Notes under the pieces: model-generated
Databases searched by the model: none
Told to the model about the DNA's origin: nothing
Seen by the model: the letters and a program-made list of their open reading frames with translations, nothing else
Translations under genes and position numbers: made by a program
In this document: positions 12,487 through 25,020 of the stretch, in pieces
Position numbering within the stretch: the stretch's first letter is position 1
Layout: every line of letters starts with the position of its first letter
NCBI RefSeq assembly: GCF_950023065.1
Contig: NC_088680.1
Coordinates: forward strand, 39,606,559-39,670,558
DNA: 64,000 bases
DNA from: Planococcus citri
Taxonomy: Eukaryota; Arthropoda; Insecta; Hemiptera; Pseudococcidae
Direction of reading: 5' to 3'

Positions 12487-12505
12487 AATAAGTAAACCAA
12501 TGAAA
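12487..12505 (-). promoter_or_regulatory. Conserved ATTGG promoter-like motif of gene B
   Basis: Inverted CCAAT box plus A/T-rich tract about 170 bp upstream of the ATG, at the position shared by the paralogues. No function is shown; assignment rests on conservation. Confidence 0.35.
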
Positions 12506-12540
12506 ATTGCACAATACGGTTATATGTTTGAAAATTGGAA

Positions 12541-12890
12541 TTTATTTTTTACCTGATGCAATTCTGCGCAGCTTATATTTATGTTCATTTATTTATAGAC
12601 CTTTCTTAATACGTGGGTATAGAATGCAGAAAAATTTGTCGTCAAACTCCGTATGTATACTTCGTGTTGGTATAAATAGTCGTTGTAGAGAGATTATTTG
12701 ATTTTTACGTAAATATACTAGGTATAATATTGTAGGTACACATAACTTGTGAAACATTCCGGAATTCATTTATCATTTATTAATTACCCACTACAATTCT
12801 GCATAGTTTAGGTATATATTTTCATTTATTTATAGACCTTCCGTATCTCAGTAGGTATGAAATGCAGAAAAATTTGTCATCAAACTCTCT
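12541..12890. repeat. Direct repeat of an upstream block (two copies)
   Basis: Two copies of about 110 bp (12541-12655 and 12783-12890) share the landmarks CAATTCTGC, TTTATAGACC and ATGCAGAAAAATTTGTC. Single related blocks occur upstream of genes A (about 4226-4340), C (about 25076-25160), D (about 37888-37975) and E (about 56005-56100), and at 26400-26480. It may be a shared regulatory block or a relic of the duplication unit. Confidence 0.6.
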
Positions 12891-14481
12891 ACTTCGGATA
12901 GGTATATACTTATATAGATATTTATTTGAGTACCTGTAACGTCTACTCCTTTTTTGAATATTCCAGATGAGGAGTTTTTAGATTTTATGAATGTTTGAGA
13001 TTCATGATTTGAATGAATCAATAGCCTATTTTGTGAAGGGGAAATTTCAGAAAACCAAGTGGGTATTTCTGCTTTGAACATTGTGCTCATTTTCGTTTTT
13101 GAAATTTAATTTTATCAATTTATAGAAAACTCTGAAACAAAATTTTTTTTGAGAATGGATGCTGGCATTGTTCCTTGATTTTGACTTTCTTCTCTCACAA
13201 AATGATAACAATATGGCTCACATTCTTATTGTTTAAAATTTTCATCTTTTATCATTTTCCTAAGTTTTTTTTTGTCATTTTTAGAGAAATTTTTTATTCT
13301 AGTGTTTTCTGCTGAGAAAACGCGCCAATTTTTTATATTCGAACCAACTCTCGTTAAATAAATTAAAACTCATCATCAACTTTTTTTTCAATTAAAAAAA
13401 AAGTTTCTCAACTTTTTAAAACAGTCATTTATGTAAGTACCTATTTTCAATTTTCTGTGTTCTTTTCCACTTTTGGCGAACAAGAGAGGGAAGATGAAAA
13501 AAAAGTACATTTTTCCTGACCATTTCTTTTTCAAATTTTACTTTTTTGGAAATTTTGAAGTAGGATTTCTTTCTGATGACCCTACTCATACAGATGATGT
13601 CATTAAATTTCTGCTTTCCATAAAATTAGATTAAAAAAATTTTAAATCCAGATAGCCCATTTCACTATATTGATTATACATAACTTCATTTACATAATGT
13701 AGGTATCCTAATTTTATGTTTATCATAAGATGGATCTTCTAGCCTGAGTCTCTGAATATGGCTCATGAAATAAAATAGATAATAATAACAATATAAAAAA
13801 AATTACCAACTGAACACTACCTAGGTACCTACCTGAAAAAATGCATTTCAATTTTTTAAGAATTTTAGAGTTCAAATTACAATATGGTCTTTAATTTCCA
13901 CTCTTCCTTTCCACCAAATATTTGTATGTAGTTTTAGCAAACCCAAATGAGCAGCAAAGACTGCTTGACGTTGAGTATTCAGTAAAAATATATCCGAGTT
14001 TTGTGTAATAAGTACCTATGTAAGAAGAGTTGCATTCTAGATCCATATCTGCAATAATCAAACTGAAAATTTGGTGGATGCGAAGATGAAACCCAAATTT
14101 GATTTTTAAAGCTTTTTTGTCAATTGGTTGGACTGCAGTTAACCTGTAAGCCTACATGCTCTCAAAATTCCAATTAGGTATTTATTGGCTGTGGCTCTTG
14201 AAGTTTTAAAGATACGTAGGAAATTTAATCACGTAATATCAAGAAGTCATTTAATTTTGTCCATAGGTTATTACTTATGTAAAAAGCACATTTTCTGTCC
14301 ATCTGAAAAAGTTATTCCAAGAGATTAGAACAGAAATGTCGAATTTTTGAAACTTGTGCCCTTTCTCTGTCAATTTCCAGTTCCAGTCTATACATAGGAA
14401 CATTTCAGAAAAGTTGAGTTTCATCTCCCAATAAGAAACATTAAAATTACATACTTACAACACACAGATACTCGAAAACAG

Positions 14482-14487
14482 TTTATT
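14482..14487 (-). terminator. Candidate poly(A) signal of gene C
   Basis: AATAAA on the minus strand about 280 bp beyond the stop codon, in a block that is conserved with the signal downstream of D (30596-30601) and E (48631-48636). Confidence 0.5.
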
Positions 14488-14765
14488 CAAAGAAGATGAA
14501 AAAACACATAGAAAAGAGTGAAGAACACATTTCAAAAAAACCTCAATGCATTTACATATGTAGTTCCAATATTACTCACAAATAAAACAAGAAGAAAGAT
14601 GGAACGTTGAAAAACACAAGCAGAATACCTTATGTAATCCATATCACATATCTAATGGCGGTGGTGTTTAACATGAAACTAAATCTACAAGATTTCTTAG
14701 TATCAGCTGGCCATTAATCGAGAGGAAATAAGTAGGTATAGCATTTCTTATTACAGAATCATCTT

Positions 14766-17700
14766 TTATCGCATAAAAAGGTCGAAATGTTCTCTTAATT
14801 TAGCCTTTTTTGAACTCCCTTTTAACCAAACATTACATTTATCGATCGCAATGCCGTCACATTTAAATTCACGATCAAATTCCTTGCTGGTTTTAGCCAT
14901 TACGTTTACTTTAGCATATGCTCGGATGTAATCTTCTTCTTTGATTAGTAGTGGATCTCTAGCGCGTGCCATATTTGCATAACTAATATAAAACATGGCG
15001 CCATCCGTAAAATTTACAAACGAAGGTAAAACTGTGTCATTTTTGGCTCCAAGAAAGTCCTTGTACGCAAAATACGCGACTTGTACGCCGTCACTTTCGT
15101 ATACGATTGCTTTTTCCTGCTTTTTATTCAGCATATCGGTTTCATTCGCGGACTGTAAAGTGAACCATAGTAGGTAAGCAAATTTATAATGACGTAACAT
15201 TTTCAAGAATCTATTTCGAACATATGTGATTTACCGGATAGCTGTGTTTCTTGTAGGCGTTTACGTAACATTCTGTAAAATTATCTTTATTCCCAGCCGC
15301 ATCCGCAGGAATACCCAAATAAACTGATTGTACGAGATTCTTCTTATCTGCCTCTTTGATAACCTGTGACAGAATCAACCAAGCATTACAATTATAAGTA
15401 GGTACCCATCTTACGTTAGGTAGTTACAAGCACCTATGATACCTACTCAAATGAAATGACGTGCTACTTAAAACAAAATAGTTGTAGTTCTGCATTTAGT
15501 TATACCTACCTTGCTAATGACAGATTGAGATAATGCATATCCAATGATTGATCCAAAACCTCCAAAATTCAAAAACGCTGATCTGTCCGGTGATAAAAAC
15601 ATATCTTGCAAAGCATTCACCGACAAGTCTGTAAAAATGAAAAGTAAATAAAGGAGTATAGGTACTTGGACATGCTCTGGTCGTTTTGTTTCACACACAG
15701 GTGCATCAGCATTTTAAACTCCCCCGACGTTAGAGATTAGATAGGCATCTTTTACAAGTACCTATCTAAGAGTAGGTAAAAATACATGTATAGGTACTCA
15801 AGTGGCCGTATTTTGACATACAATATCAATGAAACGACTTACAAGCGGAATTTACGTCTCTATCATAGCGCATAAATTTTTCTCCAAACATAAATTTGTA
15901 TGCCTGTATTGGTACATTGAAGCCATCTATTAACCGGAATCTTTTTGCGGCACGATCCATCACAAATTTCCTAACGATTTCTAATGATTTGCAGTAAGAC
16001 GCTGCATCCAGCTGTAACTGTAATGTGAAAATCAAAACAATTACATATTAATAGCAGGTCGAAAATTTGAAAAAAAAAACGGTTCAATAATGTAAATTAA
16101 TAGTGGCATGAATCATTCATTCATGTGAAAACAAAGATAACATAATATCTACTTACGCCAGAATAGTAATCTGTTACGTCTTTTGAAATGTTTAGGTCTC
16201 CGTGAAGAGGTGTATAGACTTTGAAGGTCTCTATGATTTTATTGAATTTTTCCCTAAAATTAATCATAGGTACTTTATGAATCTTTTCATGTGCAAATGC
16301 ACAAGTTTATACGTATGTAATTACTAGGGGGCCGCTCGCGGCTCAACCCCCGTACTCGTTCCTCGGGCATCACCCTCAGGACTCGCTCTTGGGGGCTGCG
16401 CCCCCAAACCCCCCTTTCGCTCTCCCTTTTCTCCCTCAGAGCTCGCTTTTTCAAGGTTGCCTCCAAGACCCTCTCCTTACAACTATTACTAAGCAAAATG
16501 AATAATTAAAAAGAGAAATACTTGACTGAGAAGTATAAGTTGGATTTTTTGTTTACCTACTATTATAAAATGCTTAGCAAATTGGAAATATTCAGCTGAG
16601 AAATTAAAGTTCAAAGTTATGATTGTTCAAAATAATGCTTTTTTAATTTTTCATGCTTAAGTATATAAACTAAAAATTTTTGAATTCAAAATGTTTCACT
16701 GAGTACGAAAAGGAGCTGCTGAAGATTATAAATGAGATATACGATGAAGGCACGCTGCCTAAGGACTTCAAAGCAGTAAATTTTGTACCAATACCAAAGA
16801 AAAACAACTCGCAAAAATGCTCTGAATATAGAACCATTGCATTAATGAGCCATGCTCTAAAGCTACTACTATCCATCATAAATGCCAGAATTGAAAAGAA
16901 GATAGATGAAAATCTAAGCGAAACACAATATGGCTTTGTAGCAAAAAAAGGGACGAGAGATGCAATCGCCCTGCTGAAAGTGATCATCCAAAGAGCATTG
17001 AATGCAAACAGGGAAATTATTGCTTGCTTCGTCGATTATAAAAAAGCATTTGATCGTGTCAACCATGAGAGGATGCTGGAGATCCTGAAGAAATACAATA
17101 TTGATGACAAAGACCTGCGGATAATCAAGAACTTGTACTGGGAGCAGAGCGCAAACATCAAGTTTGGAACTGAGTACTCGGAGAATGGATGTGGTATAAA
17201 GAGAGGTGTGAGACAAGGATGCCCCCTCTCACCTAGGCTGTTCAACGTGTACACAGAAGAAATAATGAGAGAAGCGCGAATAAAACAAATGGGATTCAAG
17301 ATCAACGGCAAGAGAATAAATGAAATAAGTTACACAGAAGACAAAGTGATCCTTGCTGAAACAGAGGCGCAGAATCGCAAATGCAGAAAATGATCAACCA
17401 AATCAACAGTGCTGGATTAAAATATGGAATGAAAATAAATGCAGGCAAGACCAAGGTGATGAGATTTACAAAAGGAGACTTCAAGGAGGTCAAAATCAAC
17501 ATTGGAACTCAAGAAATTGAAAATGTAAATCAATTCAGATACCTTGGAGCGCTGATAAATAATGATGGTAGAGATCATAAAGAAATTAAATCACGGATTG
17601 GAATGGCAAAAAGCGCCTTTAACAACCTAGCCAATGTGCTGGGAAATTGAACGATGAGTCTAGCTCTGAGGAAGAGAATTATGCGATGCTACGTATGGAC

Positions 17701-20700
17701 CGTTCTGAAGTACTCCTGTGAAACATGGACCATGAGTGCAGAATGCAAGAAGAAAATATCAGCTTTTGAGATGTGGTGCTATCGAAGGCTACTAGGGATC
17801 TCATGGAAGGACTTCATTACCAACCAGGAAGTATTAGCAAGAATAGGAGAGGAGCGGAAAGTCGTAGTAGAAGATATAAGAATAGGAAGCTAAAGTATCT
17901 AGCTCATAAAATACGAGAAAACGTTATTTTCATGCTAGAGGTACAGGGGAAAATTCAAGGAAGAACTACAAGAGGGAGGAAACGATCGGAGATGCTAACA
18001 ACAAACTCACCAGCCAACTCTCCCTGTAAGACCCTGAAAGAAACTATCAGATATGCTAGAAACCGGCTGATATACAGTGAAACCGCGATAAGTGCAAACT
18101 CAAGGGACTGGAAAAATTAGTGCACTTATTGAGTTTTTCACTTAAAAGGGTTTGCACTAAGCAAGGTTATTTTTTCGCAATTTGCACTTATTAAGGTGAA
18201 TAAATTACGCAACATGTAGGTACCTCCTCATTAGGTACCTTACCTACATCCATTTTATGCCAATTTTACCCATTTTTCAATTTTACACAATTTTTTTTGG
18301 ACATTGTTTAATTTTAGTGATAATGTTGGAGAATTTTTTGAATATTTTCTACATTTTTTACTATATTTTTCAAATTTTTACTTTAGTTTGGATGATTTTC
18401 ACAAAAAAATTCGCCAAATTCATTGCACTTATGGAGGTACTGTTGCAGTTATGGAGGTAAATTTACATGGTAAATCGACTGTAGGGACTGGGGATTAATT
18501 TTGGTTGCACTTAACGTGAATTTTCACTTATTGAGGTTGCACTTATTGTGGTTCCACTGTAGATGGAAGTATAGTATACGCTATCTCCTGTAAAGGAGCG
18601 CGACTACACGACGACGACGACAACAGGTCATAAGGAAGATTTTAAAACAAAAATGAGCAAAATCGGTCCAGTTTTCATAAATTTAGAGGAGGGGGCCCAA
18701 AAATTGGTTTTTGGGGCATATCATCCTCCTGTATGGGACCAAACCGGTTCAAATTTTGGGATTCAGTTCAAAATGCAATTTGGAAGAAAACGTATTTCCA
18801 AAATTTTTTATGTTGATTTTACCCCTCTTTCTCCCAAATTTGGGCTTCGCTATATTTTTTGCATCAAGGACTCGTCGAGGGCTTTCTATTAAAAAAAAAA
18901 AACGTCCTAGATATAATTGTGGCCGAATGAGAGCCTGGTGAACTTTTTTTGCTTGTAGCTGTATAAGTACCTATACCTACTATAGATATCTAGCTTATTG
19001 AAAAAACAGATAATTTTTTTTCATTTTAATTAGGTACCCATTTTGTGACTTGAAAAATGGCACAATTAAACAGGATCAATTGTATAGGTGTAAGTATCTA
19101 ATCTGAGTGTAACCGTAGGTTAATAAGCCATTCTACGGTAAGACCCCAGTGTCTGCTAGGTACAAAAAAAAAAGTAACCCTGTAGTTATACATTGCCTAT
19201 ACCTACTTACTTTTTCGGCTCTTCCAGGCCTGATGATGTCTGTACGAGATTTTTCAATGAAGTTTTTGAGAATTGGACAATTTCATCTATGAGAGCGTTC
19301 TTTTTTGGATCGACATAGTTTTTAATGTATGCATAATCCATCGCTTTTTTGAATAAGCTGAAATAAAATGAAAACGTTTCAGAAATAACGACATTTAAAG
19401 TAAAAAAGTTGAATATTAATTTTCAAAACTTATCAACTTAGTTATTTATCATGTGGATCACGAAAAAAAAAAATGGAGAAGATTTTAGACCAAATTCAGT
19501 GGAGACCTTCATACTATGTATAAAGTCACCAAGAGAATTTCTCAGTTTTGTAGGTGCCCCTTGCGAAAAGATAACGATGGGTCGTCAAAGAAAGAGATTT
19601 AGGTACTACAAATGGTGGGTTTTTGACCAACCTGTAAATATTTTTTAGATAGGTAAGTATACCCACCCAATATTCATTACAGGATGGTATAAAATTGTTT
19701 CTCACTGATAAAGAGGAAATTAAGTTGGTACCTACGTACATACTTATGAATTGAAGGTACATAGTTGGTAATAAATAAATTTATCAACAATGAAATCTTT
19801 TCAACATTTCACAGAGTGTTGATATTACTTTTGGATATGGGACAGTGTAGCACTATTGAACGTAAGCAGTGCAGGTAGTTTCAGCCTCTTTGAGGAAAAG
19901 AATGAAAACATGAGAGCGTGTTTTCTCATAGAAACATACAAGTTTTAAGAATTTGCTTCAAATCGTTATGATGATGATGATGATGATGATGATGATAGGT
20001 ATTTACACATCATCAACTATAGGAATCAGAGGCTGGTTTTATAGATATATATGCGAATCACCTGACTGTTTTTGAAGAACAAAACAAAGCCTTATAACGT
20101 TTAATGGGTTCAGTTGTACCAAATCGTTCTTTAATCCAATCCTCAACTGCCTGTTCTGAAGTATCCAATAAATTATCTGCCAACGCGTGCCGTATCAAGT
20201 ACGTCAGAAGTGATCTGTAAGCCATAATAGCAATAAACCTGATTTGTGGAAAAATCTCTTCATCGTATCATAGTTATGAGCGTATAAACTCACTCTTTAT
20301 TATTTACAACGCTCATGGCCAGTACATTCCTCAGGCATGCCAAACATTCCACCCTGATTATTTGATCATCATTAATCAACGACGGTGAAAAAGTTTTGCG
20401 AATTATGTCTACCAATGGAAAACCATCCACCGTAATTCCAAATGTTTGAATCGTAGCTTCATATGGTTCCGGTTCAAATTCACTGCTGTAAACCTGATGA
20501 ATGGAAATCAGTTTAGAATTTAAAATTATCACCGATTGTGAGTAAGTGAGTGAGTATTACGTACGTTTGCAATATCTTTTTCTTCTGTTTCGTATCCGGG
20601 TTGAATGTATTTTTCATAATTTGCTGCATTTTTTTCTTTTTTCAACGCGTTTTCTAATTCTTTCGTATCTACGCGTAATGATGTAGTATCCAAAGGCCAA

Positions 20701-23700
20701 CCGTAAAAATTGCTCTCAGGTGACGGTTTTCTTATCTAGGTCAAATGAAAATACTCGTAGATCTAAATTTGTTTCATTGAAAAATACTTGTAATGTTCAG
20801 TACCCATTTTTAAGGGGAACAATATTGACTAAATATGTACTACTATGAGACCAGTTACAAGTAGGTTAGGTATAGGACTAGATGCTTACATATACATATC
20901 TGTTAGATTCCTTGTCTGTGACCATATCGATTATGAACAAAGATTTCGGAAGATATCCATTATCGAGTGCAGTTTCATAAAAACTTTTCAGTACAGCTTT
21001 ACTATCTGCTAAGATGCGAAGTCTTTCAAATTTTGTAATCAGTTCTTGAAGTTCATTGGAGTCGCCGGGCTCTGTCAAATACAGTTTCAAACATTGGAAT
21101 TGTACGATTAAGTGTAAAACATATAAGTACAGGAGTTCCAAAATACATGATATAGGTATGTACCTACATGTAGATTATTTTGGCCTGTGTAACCACTAAG
21201 ACCAACGTGAAGCTCAAACTGTCTCGAGTCGAACAAGATATATGTATTATTTTAAAAATCAACTTAATTTCCTCATTCTACATCACCTACTTACTCTCAT
21301 TGTGGAAAATTGAGATAACAATTACATAGTTAGACCATTTCCGCCATTTAGGTAAGTGCAGGTAATTATGCCACGCTAAGGTTTGACGTCATTTAGTAGG
21401 GTTAAAATGCATCTTTGGTAAAAATGTGAATGAACCACCTCAAAGTACATCTTATTGGCTACCTTTCACAAAAAAAATTTCTTACCCCTCCCCCAATACC
21501 GCCCATCTCCTTTTGAAAATAATTCACAAAAGTGGTGTAATTATCAACACATGCAACTCATGCAAGTAATTATGCCACCACCCCAAAAAACCATTATAAT
21601 CGATGAAAACATTGGTAAAAATCATTTGGCATTTTGGGCATCTCATTGGCTACCTTTCCCTTAAAAAAATTTTCCCCATTACCCCTCCCCCTATCCTGCC
21701 CCACCATTTCTGAAAATTATTCACCAAAGTGGCATAATCATCAACATATGCAGGTAATTCCGCCACTCTCCCCCCACCCCACCAAAAAAATATTTAAAAT
21801 TAATAAAAACATCGCTAAAAATTATTTCTTAGCATTTTAAACAAATATGTGAAAGTCCTGAAGGAGTTTTGTTAAAGTGGCCCGATTTTCAACATCAGTA
21901 CTTTTGTATATTTTCCAACATTTCGACACTTACATTGAGAAATAACAAAACAATGCTTATTGCATTGAAATCGGCATTAAATTTACTACAGGAAACATCG
22001 TTGTTGTTGTCGTGGTTCCATGTCCTTTACAGGACATTGGAAATCACATTTCAGTGGTACCCTAACAGGGTGAGGCGAATGTGCCTATGCCACAGTGAAT
22101 ATTCTGGGGAATCGACGTTTCTTTTGAGCTTTCACGTTGTAGTTTCCCATTGTTTTCTACACTATCTACAAAGTAGCTGATACCTACATTGCTAGCCAGG
22201 TTTTTACAACCCTGAATTCAGTAATCACTGCTACCTATAGGTGCTCAAACCAGTTATAGCTTTAGAATACTGCCAACTGATTGCGCGCATTTCTGTTGCC
22301 TCTGCTGTTCTGGTGCTCGGAGCAGCGGAGCTTAATGTGTAATAGATGTTAAATGCACGACAATGGATACATTACACATTAATGCTTGCGTCTCTAGCGA
22401 GATTCAAACCCACGACTTCTTGTTCAAAAAGCCGTGTCTCATCCCACTACGCCACCGTTGTTTCACCCTTATTACAAATTACAGTACTTATCCAAACAGT
22501 GGTTAATTTAACATGACAATTTTTTTGGCATCAAATTTTATGAAAAAGCGAGTCACAGATCAGAAAATTACCCAGTCCGGTGAAATTTTTGGTTCTTCTA
22601 CCTTGGCTTTAACAGTACAATCACCTAAAAATCATCGCACAGTGCCATGTACCCATTTACCATGAGAACTGTGCTAGTGGTGTAATTTCCAACGTGGCGC
22701 AATTACCTGCACTTACCTTACAAAAATTTGCTAAAAATTTGTAGGTAAATTAACTTCGACAGTGGAAAATTTGATTCTGAAATCTTGAATAACTTAGCTA
22801 GCCCCTTCAGTGAGCCAAATTTCAGCTCGGTTAGAATGAGTTGTAAGAAAGGTTTCATTGTGAGGAAAAGTAAGTATACTAGCTTTTTCATCATTTTCTT
22901 TATAAGCTAGCATATCTTCTTCAATGATGAATAGGTACGCAGAAAATGTACAAATGATCTTATTCTTGAGGTAGTAAAAATTCAAATTCCTATAAAAAAT
23001 TTTTCTTCACACATTTTTTCGGGTCTTCAAAACTGGAGAAGGTACATACATCAGTTTTTAAAAAAAGTTTTGCATCTTTGTTTCAAAATATTCAAATCAA
23101 TTGAGGAGCTCATTGAAAAATTGCTTTAGAGAGTTTACATTCAGGATACTGGGTATGCTCAAGGGAGAGCTTGGGAATTGCACAGGTTCTAAGAGGTCAT
23201 GAGTCATGTGACAAGGGCTATTTTTGCAATGAACTCCTCAATTCAACTGTATCAGTTTTGAGGTTACCGAAAATGTACAAAAAAACTTTTTTCATAAGGA
23301 ATACAATTTCCTACAAGAAGGTCCTCTGCTAATTTTCGGTATCTTCAAAATTTAAGGCAGCAATATTCTAGCTCAAATAGAAAAAGGGAGGAAAGTGCAC
23401 TTTTCCTACATTTTTTTATTGTAGAAAGGTACGTTTCTTGCAAGATGGTAAGTTGGTAATATCATTTTTATATGATCTTCAAATTTGAATTTAAATGACG
23501 TCAACTTGAAAAATTAAATTTTAGGTCCAGTAGGATACCAAAAAAAAAAAAGTTCATTTGAAGTGCAATACGAAGAAAGTAGGTATATGCGAATGAGCAT
23601 GATAAAATTATCGCTTACTTTTTTCATCACATTGGTTATACAGTTGTTTGGCCAACTTCAGTGGTGCAATGTCCTCGGCTGTTTCGGGTTTACCGAGTAT

Positions 23701-24859
23701 ATCATTATATTTTTTTTCAATCATTGTTTTCGTCAATACTATATTATCATCGGTTTCCATGCTTGGAGTTGACTCCTTTTCTGGAGTTGACACCTTTTCT
23801 TCACCACATGCGAAAAAGTAAAAATCGTTGCAGGGGTTCAACGCTCTTCTGACTGTTCGATTCAATATTTTTTCTGAAGGTAAATGCGGAAAGTTAACCA
23901 ATGAAATCATTATAGTAAAAGAAATGAAGTACCTTTTGGTAGGTATATATGTACAAGGTGCTTTTCTTACCAGGATCTATTTTCTCCTGCGGGTCTGGAA
24001 ACCACGGTTTATAGTGTGGAGACGGTGTTGGAAACGGTGGACTCGTTGTAGGACCTGGAGGTGGAGGACTTACTGTAGGCCCTGGCGGTGGTGTAGGACC
24101 TGGAGGCCGTGTCGGAGGATATATTGTAGGCCCTGGCGGTGGTGTAGGACCTGGCGGCCGTGTCGGAGGATATATTGTAGGCCCTGGCGGTGGCGTAGGA
24201 CCTGGCGGCCGTGTCGGAGGATATATTGTAGGCCCTGGCGGTGGCGTAGGACCTGGCCGTGTCGGTTTAGTTGTGGGGCGGACTGTGGTTGTATTTTGAG
24301 GATTCTTGCTCTCTAAATAAACATATGAAATTGTGTAAGTACTTACATATGTTTTAAAATCGAGTTTTTCCTGAAAACAATTGAGCCAGTCTGAGTATTG
24401 AACAGTTAATAAACTCGGCGTTGCGATCGCAAAAAAATCATTGGGTGATTTGGCAACTCTGTGTCGAATTAAACAAAAATTGCGCGATGGATCATTGATT
24501 TTTCAAAATTTACACATGCGACGACTAGTATCAACCGGAGCTCTGGGTGATTCTTTTGCTAGAGGTGAGGTAGGTTTGAAATTTTACAAATTGGCGTCGA
24601 TGTCGTAAAAATAAAAATAAATTACCTACCCATTGCATTAAATTTGAAACCTAGAAAAAGTAGGTATACCGCACCTATTTTACTACGGATGCAAGTTGAT
24701 TTCGACTGTTCGATAATCATCTAGTTCTAACTAAACAAGCAATAGTAGAAAAATAATTACGTAAATCTTACCACGCCATATCATTAATCCACTAAATGAA
24801 ACTGTCGTAAGAAACAACGCAACGACGGCTAAATTCAACAATACAGCAGGAATCAACAT
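14766..24859 (-). CDS. M13 (neprilysin-like) pseudo-peptidase gene C, complete
   Basis: Exons: 24772-24859, 23971-24312, 23619-23873, 20890-21071, 20565-20735, 20294-20493, 20062-20214, 19211-19357, 16157-16253, 15843-16017, 15510-15628, 15235-15363, 14766-15152. They give one 814-residue frame. Layout: hydrophobic N-terminus; stalk to about residue 143 built on a 51-bp repeat; M13 N-domain (PCNDFYFFACG) with an extra Glu/Thr/Ser insertion after the CG; then the C-terminal domain. The stalk lacks the CxxxxC pair that precedes the domain in A, B and E. The zinc-site exon reads NFGGFGSIIGYALSQS (Tyr-Ala...Gln for His-Glu...His), and exon 13 reads AIVYESDGVQ for ENIADNGG. The fold-defining DFYxFxCG and KCNVW elements remain, so it is probably a folded, catalytically inactive M13 protein. 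Its introns are swollen by a LINE with a MITE and by a PIF-like element. D is the closest relative. Confidence 0.9.
16326..16430. other. GC-rich block with GGGGGCTGCGCCCCC hairpin, copy in gene C
   Basis: An island of GC-rich sequence in AT-rich intron DNA, with a perfect GGGGG/CCCCC hairpin at 16391-16405 and several repeats of ACTCG(C/T)T. A clear homologue is at about 32495-32600 in the same intron of gene D; B and E lack it. It is not coding and I do not recognise the family; it was present before C and D split. Confidence 0.6.
16680..18072 (+). pseudogene. Degenerate LINE reverse transcriptase, 5'-truncated
   Basis: Three plus-strand reading frames together spell a non-LTR reverse transcriptase and its C-terminal part: motif A FVDYKKAFD, motif B RQGCPLSP, a thumb, then a YSCETWT...FEMWCYRRLLGISW tail typical of RTE/'craniofacial development protein 2-like' LINEs. 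It is dead. The catalytic box reads YTED instead of YADD; the frame shifts near 17385, hits TGA at 17648 and shifts again near 17880; the endonuclease domain is missing. It lies antisense in the exon 8-9 intron of gene C and is absent from the same intron of D. Clade assignment is tentative. Confidence 0.8.
18073..18561. mobile_element. pogo/Tigger-like non-autonomous element next to the LINE
   Basis: The ends are TA-CAGTGAAACCGCGATAAG and, inverted, TA-CAGTGGAACCACAATAAG, with TA target duplications. The word GCACTTATTGAGG and variants recur inside. No transposase ORF is seen. It directly abuts or interrupts the 3' part of the dead LINE, so it inserted into that relic. It is related in design, not in sequence, to the element at 8251-8747. 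Confidence 0.75.
19968..19996. repeat. (ATG)n microsatellite
   Basis: About ten tandem ATG/GAT triplets in the exon 7-8 intron of gene C, not within coding sequence. Confidence 0.95.
21351..22717. mobile_element. PIF/Harbinger-like non-autonomous element, 1367 bp
   Basis: Inverted termini GGTAAGTGCAGGTAATTATG at the left and its near-exact complement at the right are flanked by TTA on both sides (21348-21350 and 22718-22720). The matching intron of gene D (about 35645-35665) shows the unoccupied site with a single TTA. A 3-bp TTA/TAA duplication and GG-starting termini are the PIF/Harbinger pattern. No transposase ORF; the terminal word GCAGGTAATT is echoed internally. It carries a tRNA-like segment at 22395-22458. 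Confidence 0.8.
22395..22458 (-). repeat. tRNA-derived SINE head (pol III boxes)
   Basis: On the minus strand the segment resembles a tRNA gene: a box A-like GCGTAGTGGGATGAG and a box B-like GTGGGTTTGAATC about 40 bp later, ending at CTCGC. The acceptor and anticodon stems do not form properly, so it is a tRNA-derived SINE or relic rather than a functional tRNA. It lies inside the PIF-like element. Confidence 0.5.
24061..24262 (-). repeat. 51-bp coding minisatellite in the stalk of gene C
   Basis: About four copies of a 51-bp unit encoding a 17-residue Pro/Gly/Thr peptide that contains GPTIYPPTRPPG. Gene D has the same unit with Ser in place of Tyr. The period differs from the 18-bp unit of A and B and the 30-bp unit of E. 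Confidence 0.9.
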
Positions 24860-25003
24860 GATGCGATTTTACATATAAATTTCACTTAAAAACACACCAG
24901 ATCCGCTTATTTTCTAACACCGCTTTGGCCTATTGAGAGTAAGGTGCGATCTCGAATGAAAATGCGCGAAGGAAATAACTATTCTCTCATTTACTTATAG
25001 GAA

Positions 25004-25020
25004 AAATAAACCAATGAAAA
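25004..25020 (-). promoter_or_regulatory. Conserved ATTGG promoter-like motif of gene C
   Basis: Inverted CCAAT box followed by TTTATTTTTC on the minus strand, about 150 bp upstream of the C start codon, as in A, B and D. Inferred from conservation only. Confidence 0.35.

Larger units (their letters stand above)
12327..14765. other. Spacer between genes B and C
   Basis: No gene recognised. From B outward it holds the B upstream region, including a directly repeated block of about 110 bp (12541-12655 and 12783-12890), then a long AT-rich stretch (about 12900-14500). The latter has close paralogues at 29150-30600 and, more diverged, at 46900-48700. These blocks are the 3' flanks of genes C, D and E and show that each duplication unit included about 2 kb of downstream DNA. 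Confidence 0.7.

Noticed and set aside
16287..16496. Arg/Glu-rich minus-strand ORF over the GC-rich block
   Set aside because: It reads through the GGGGGCTGCGCCCCC hairpin repeat and is not kept in the D copy in an equivalent frame; composition explains it.
22395..22458. Functional tRNA gene
   Set aside because: Box A and B resemble a tRNA but the acceptor and anticodon stems do not pair; better seen as a SINE head.
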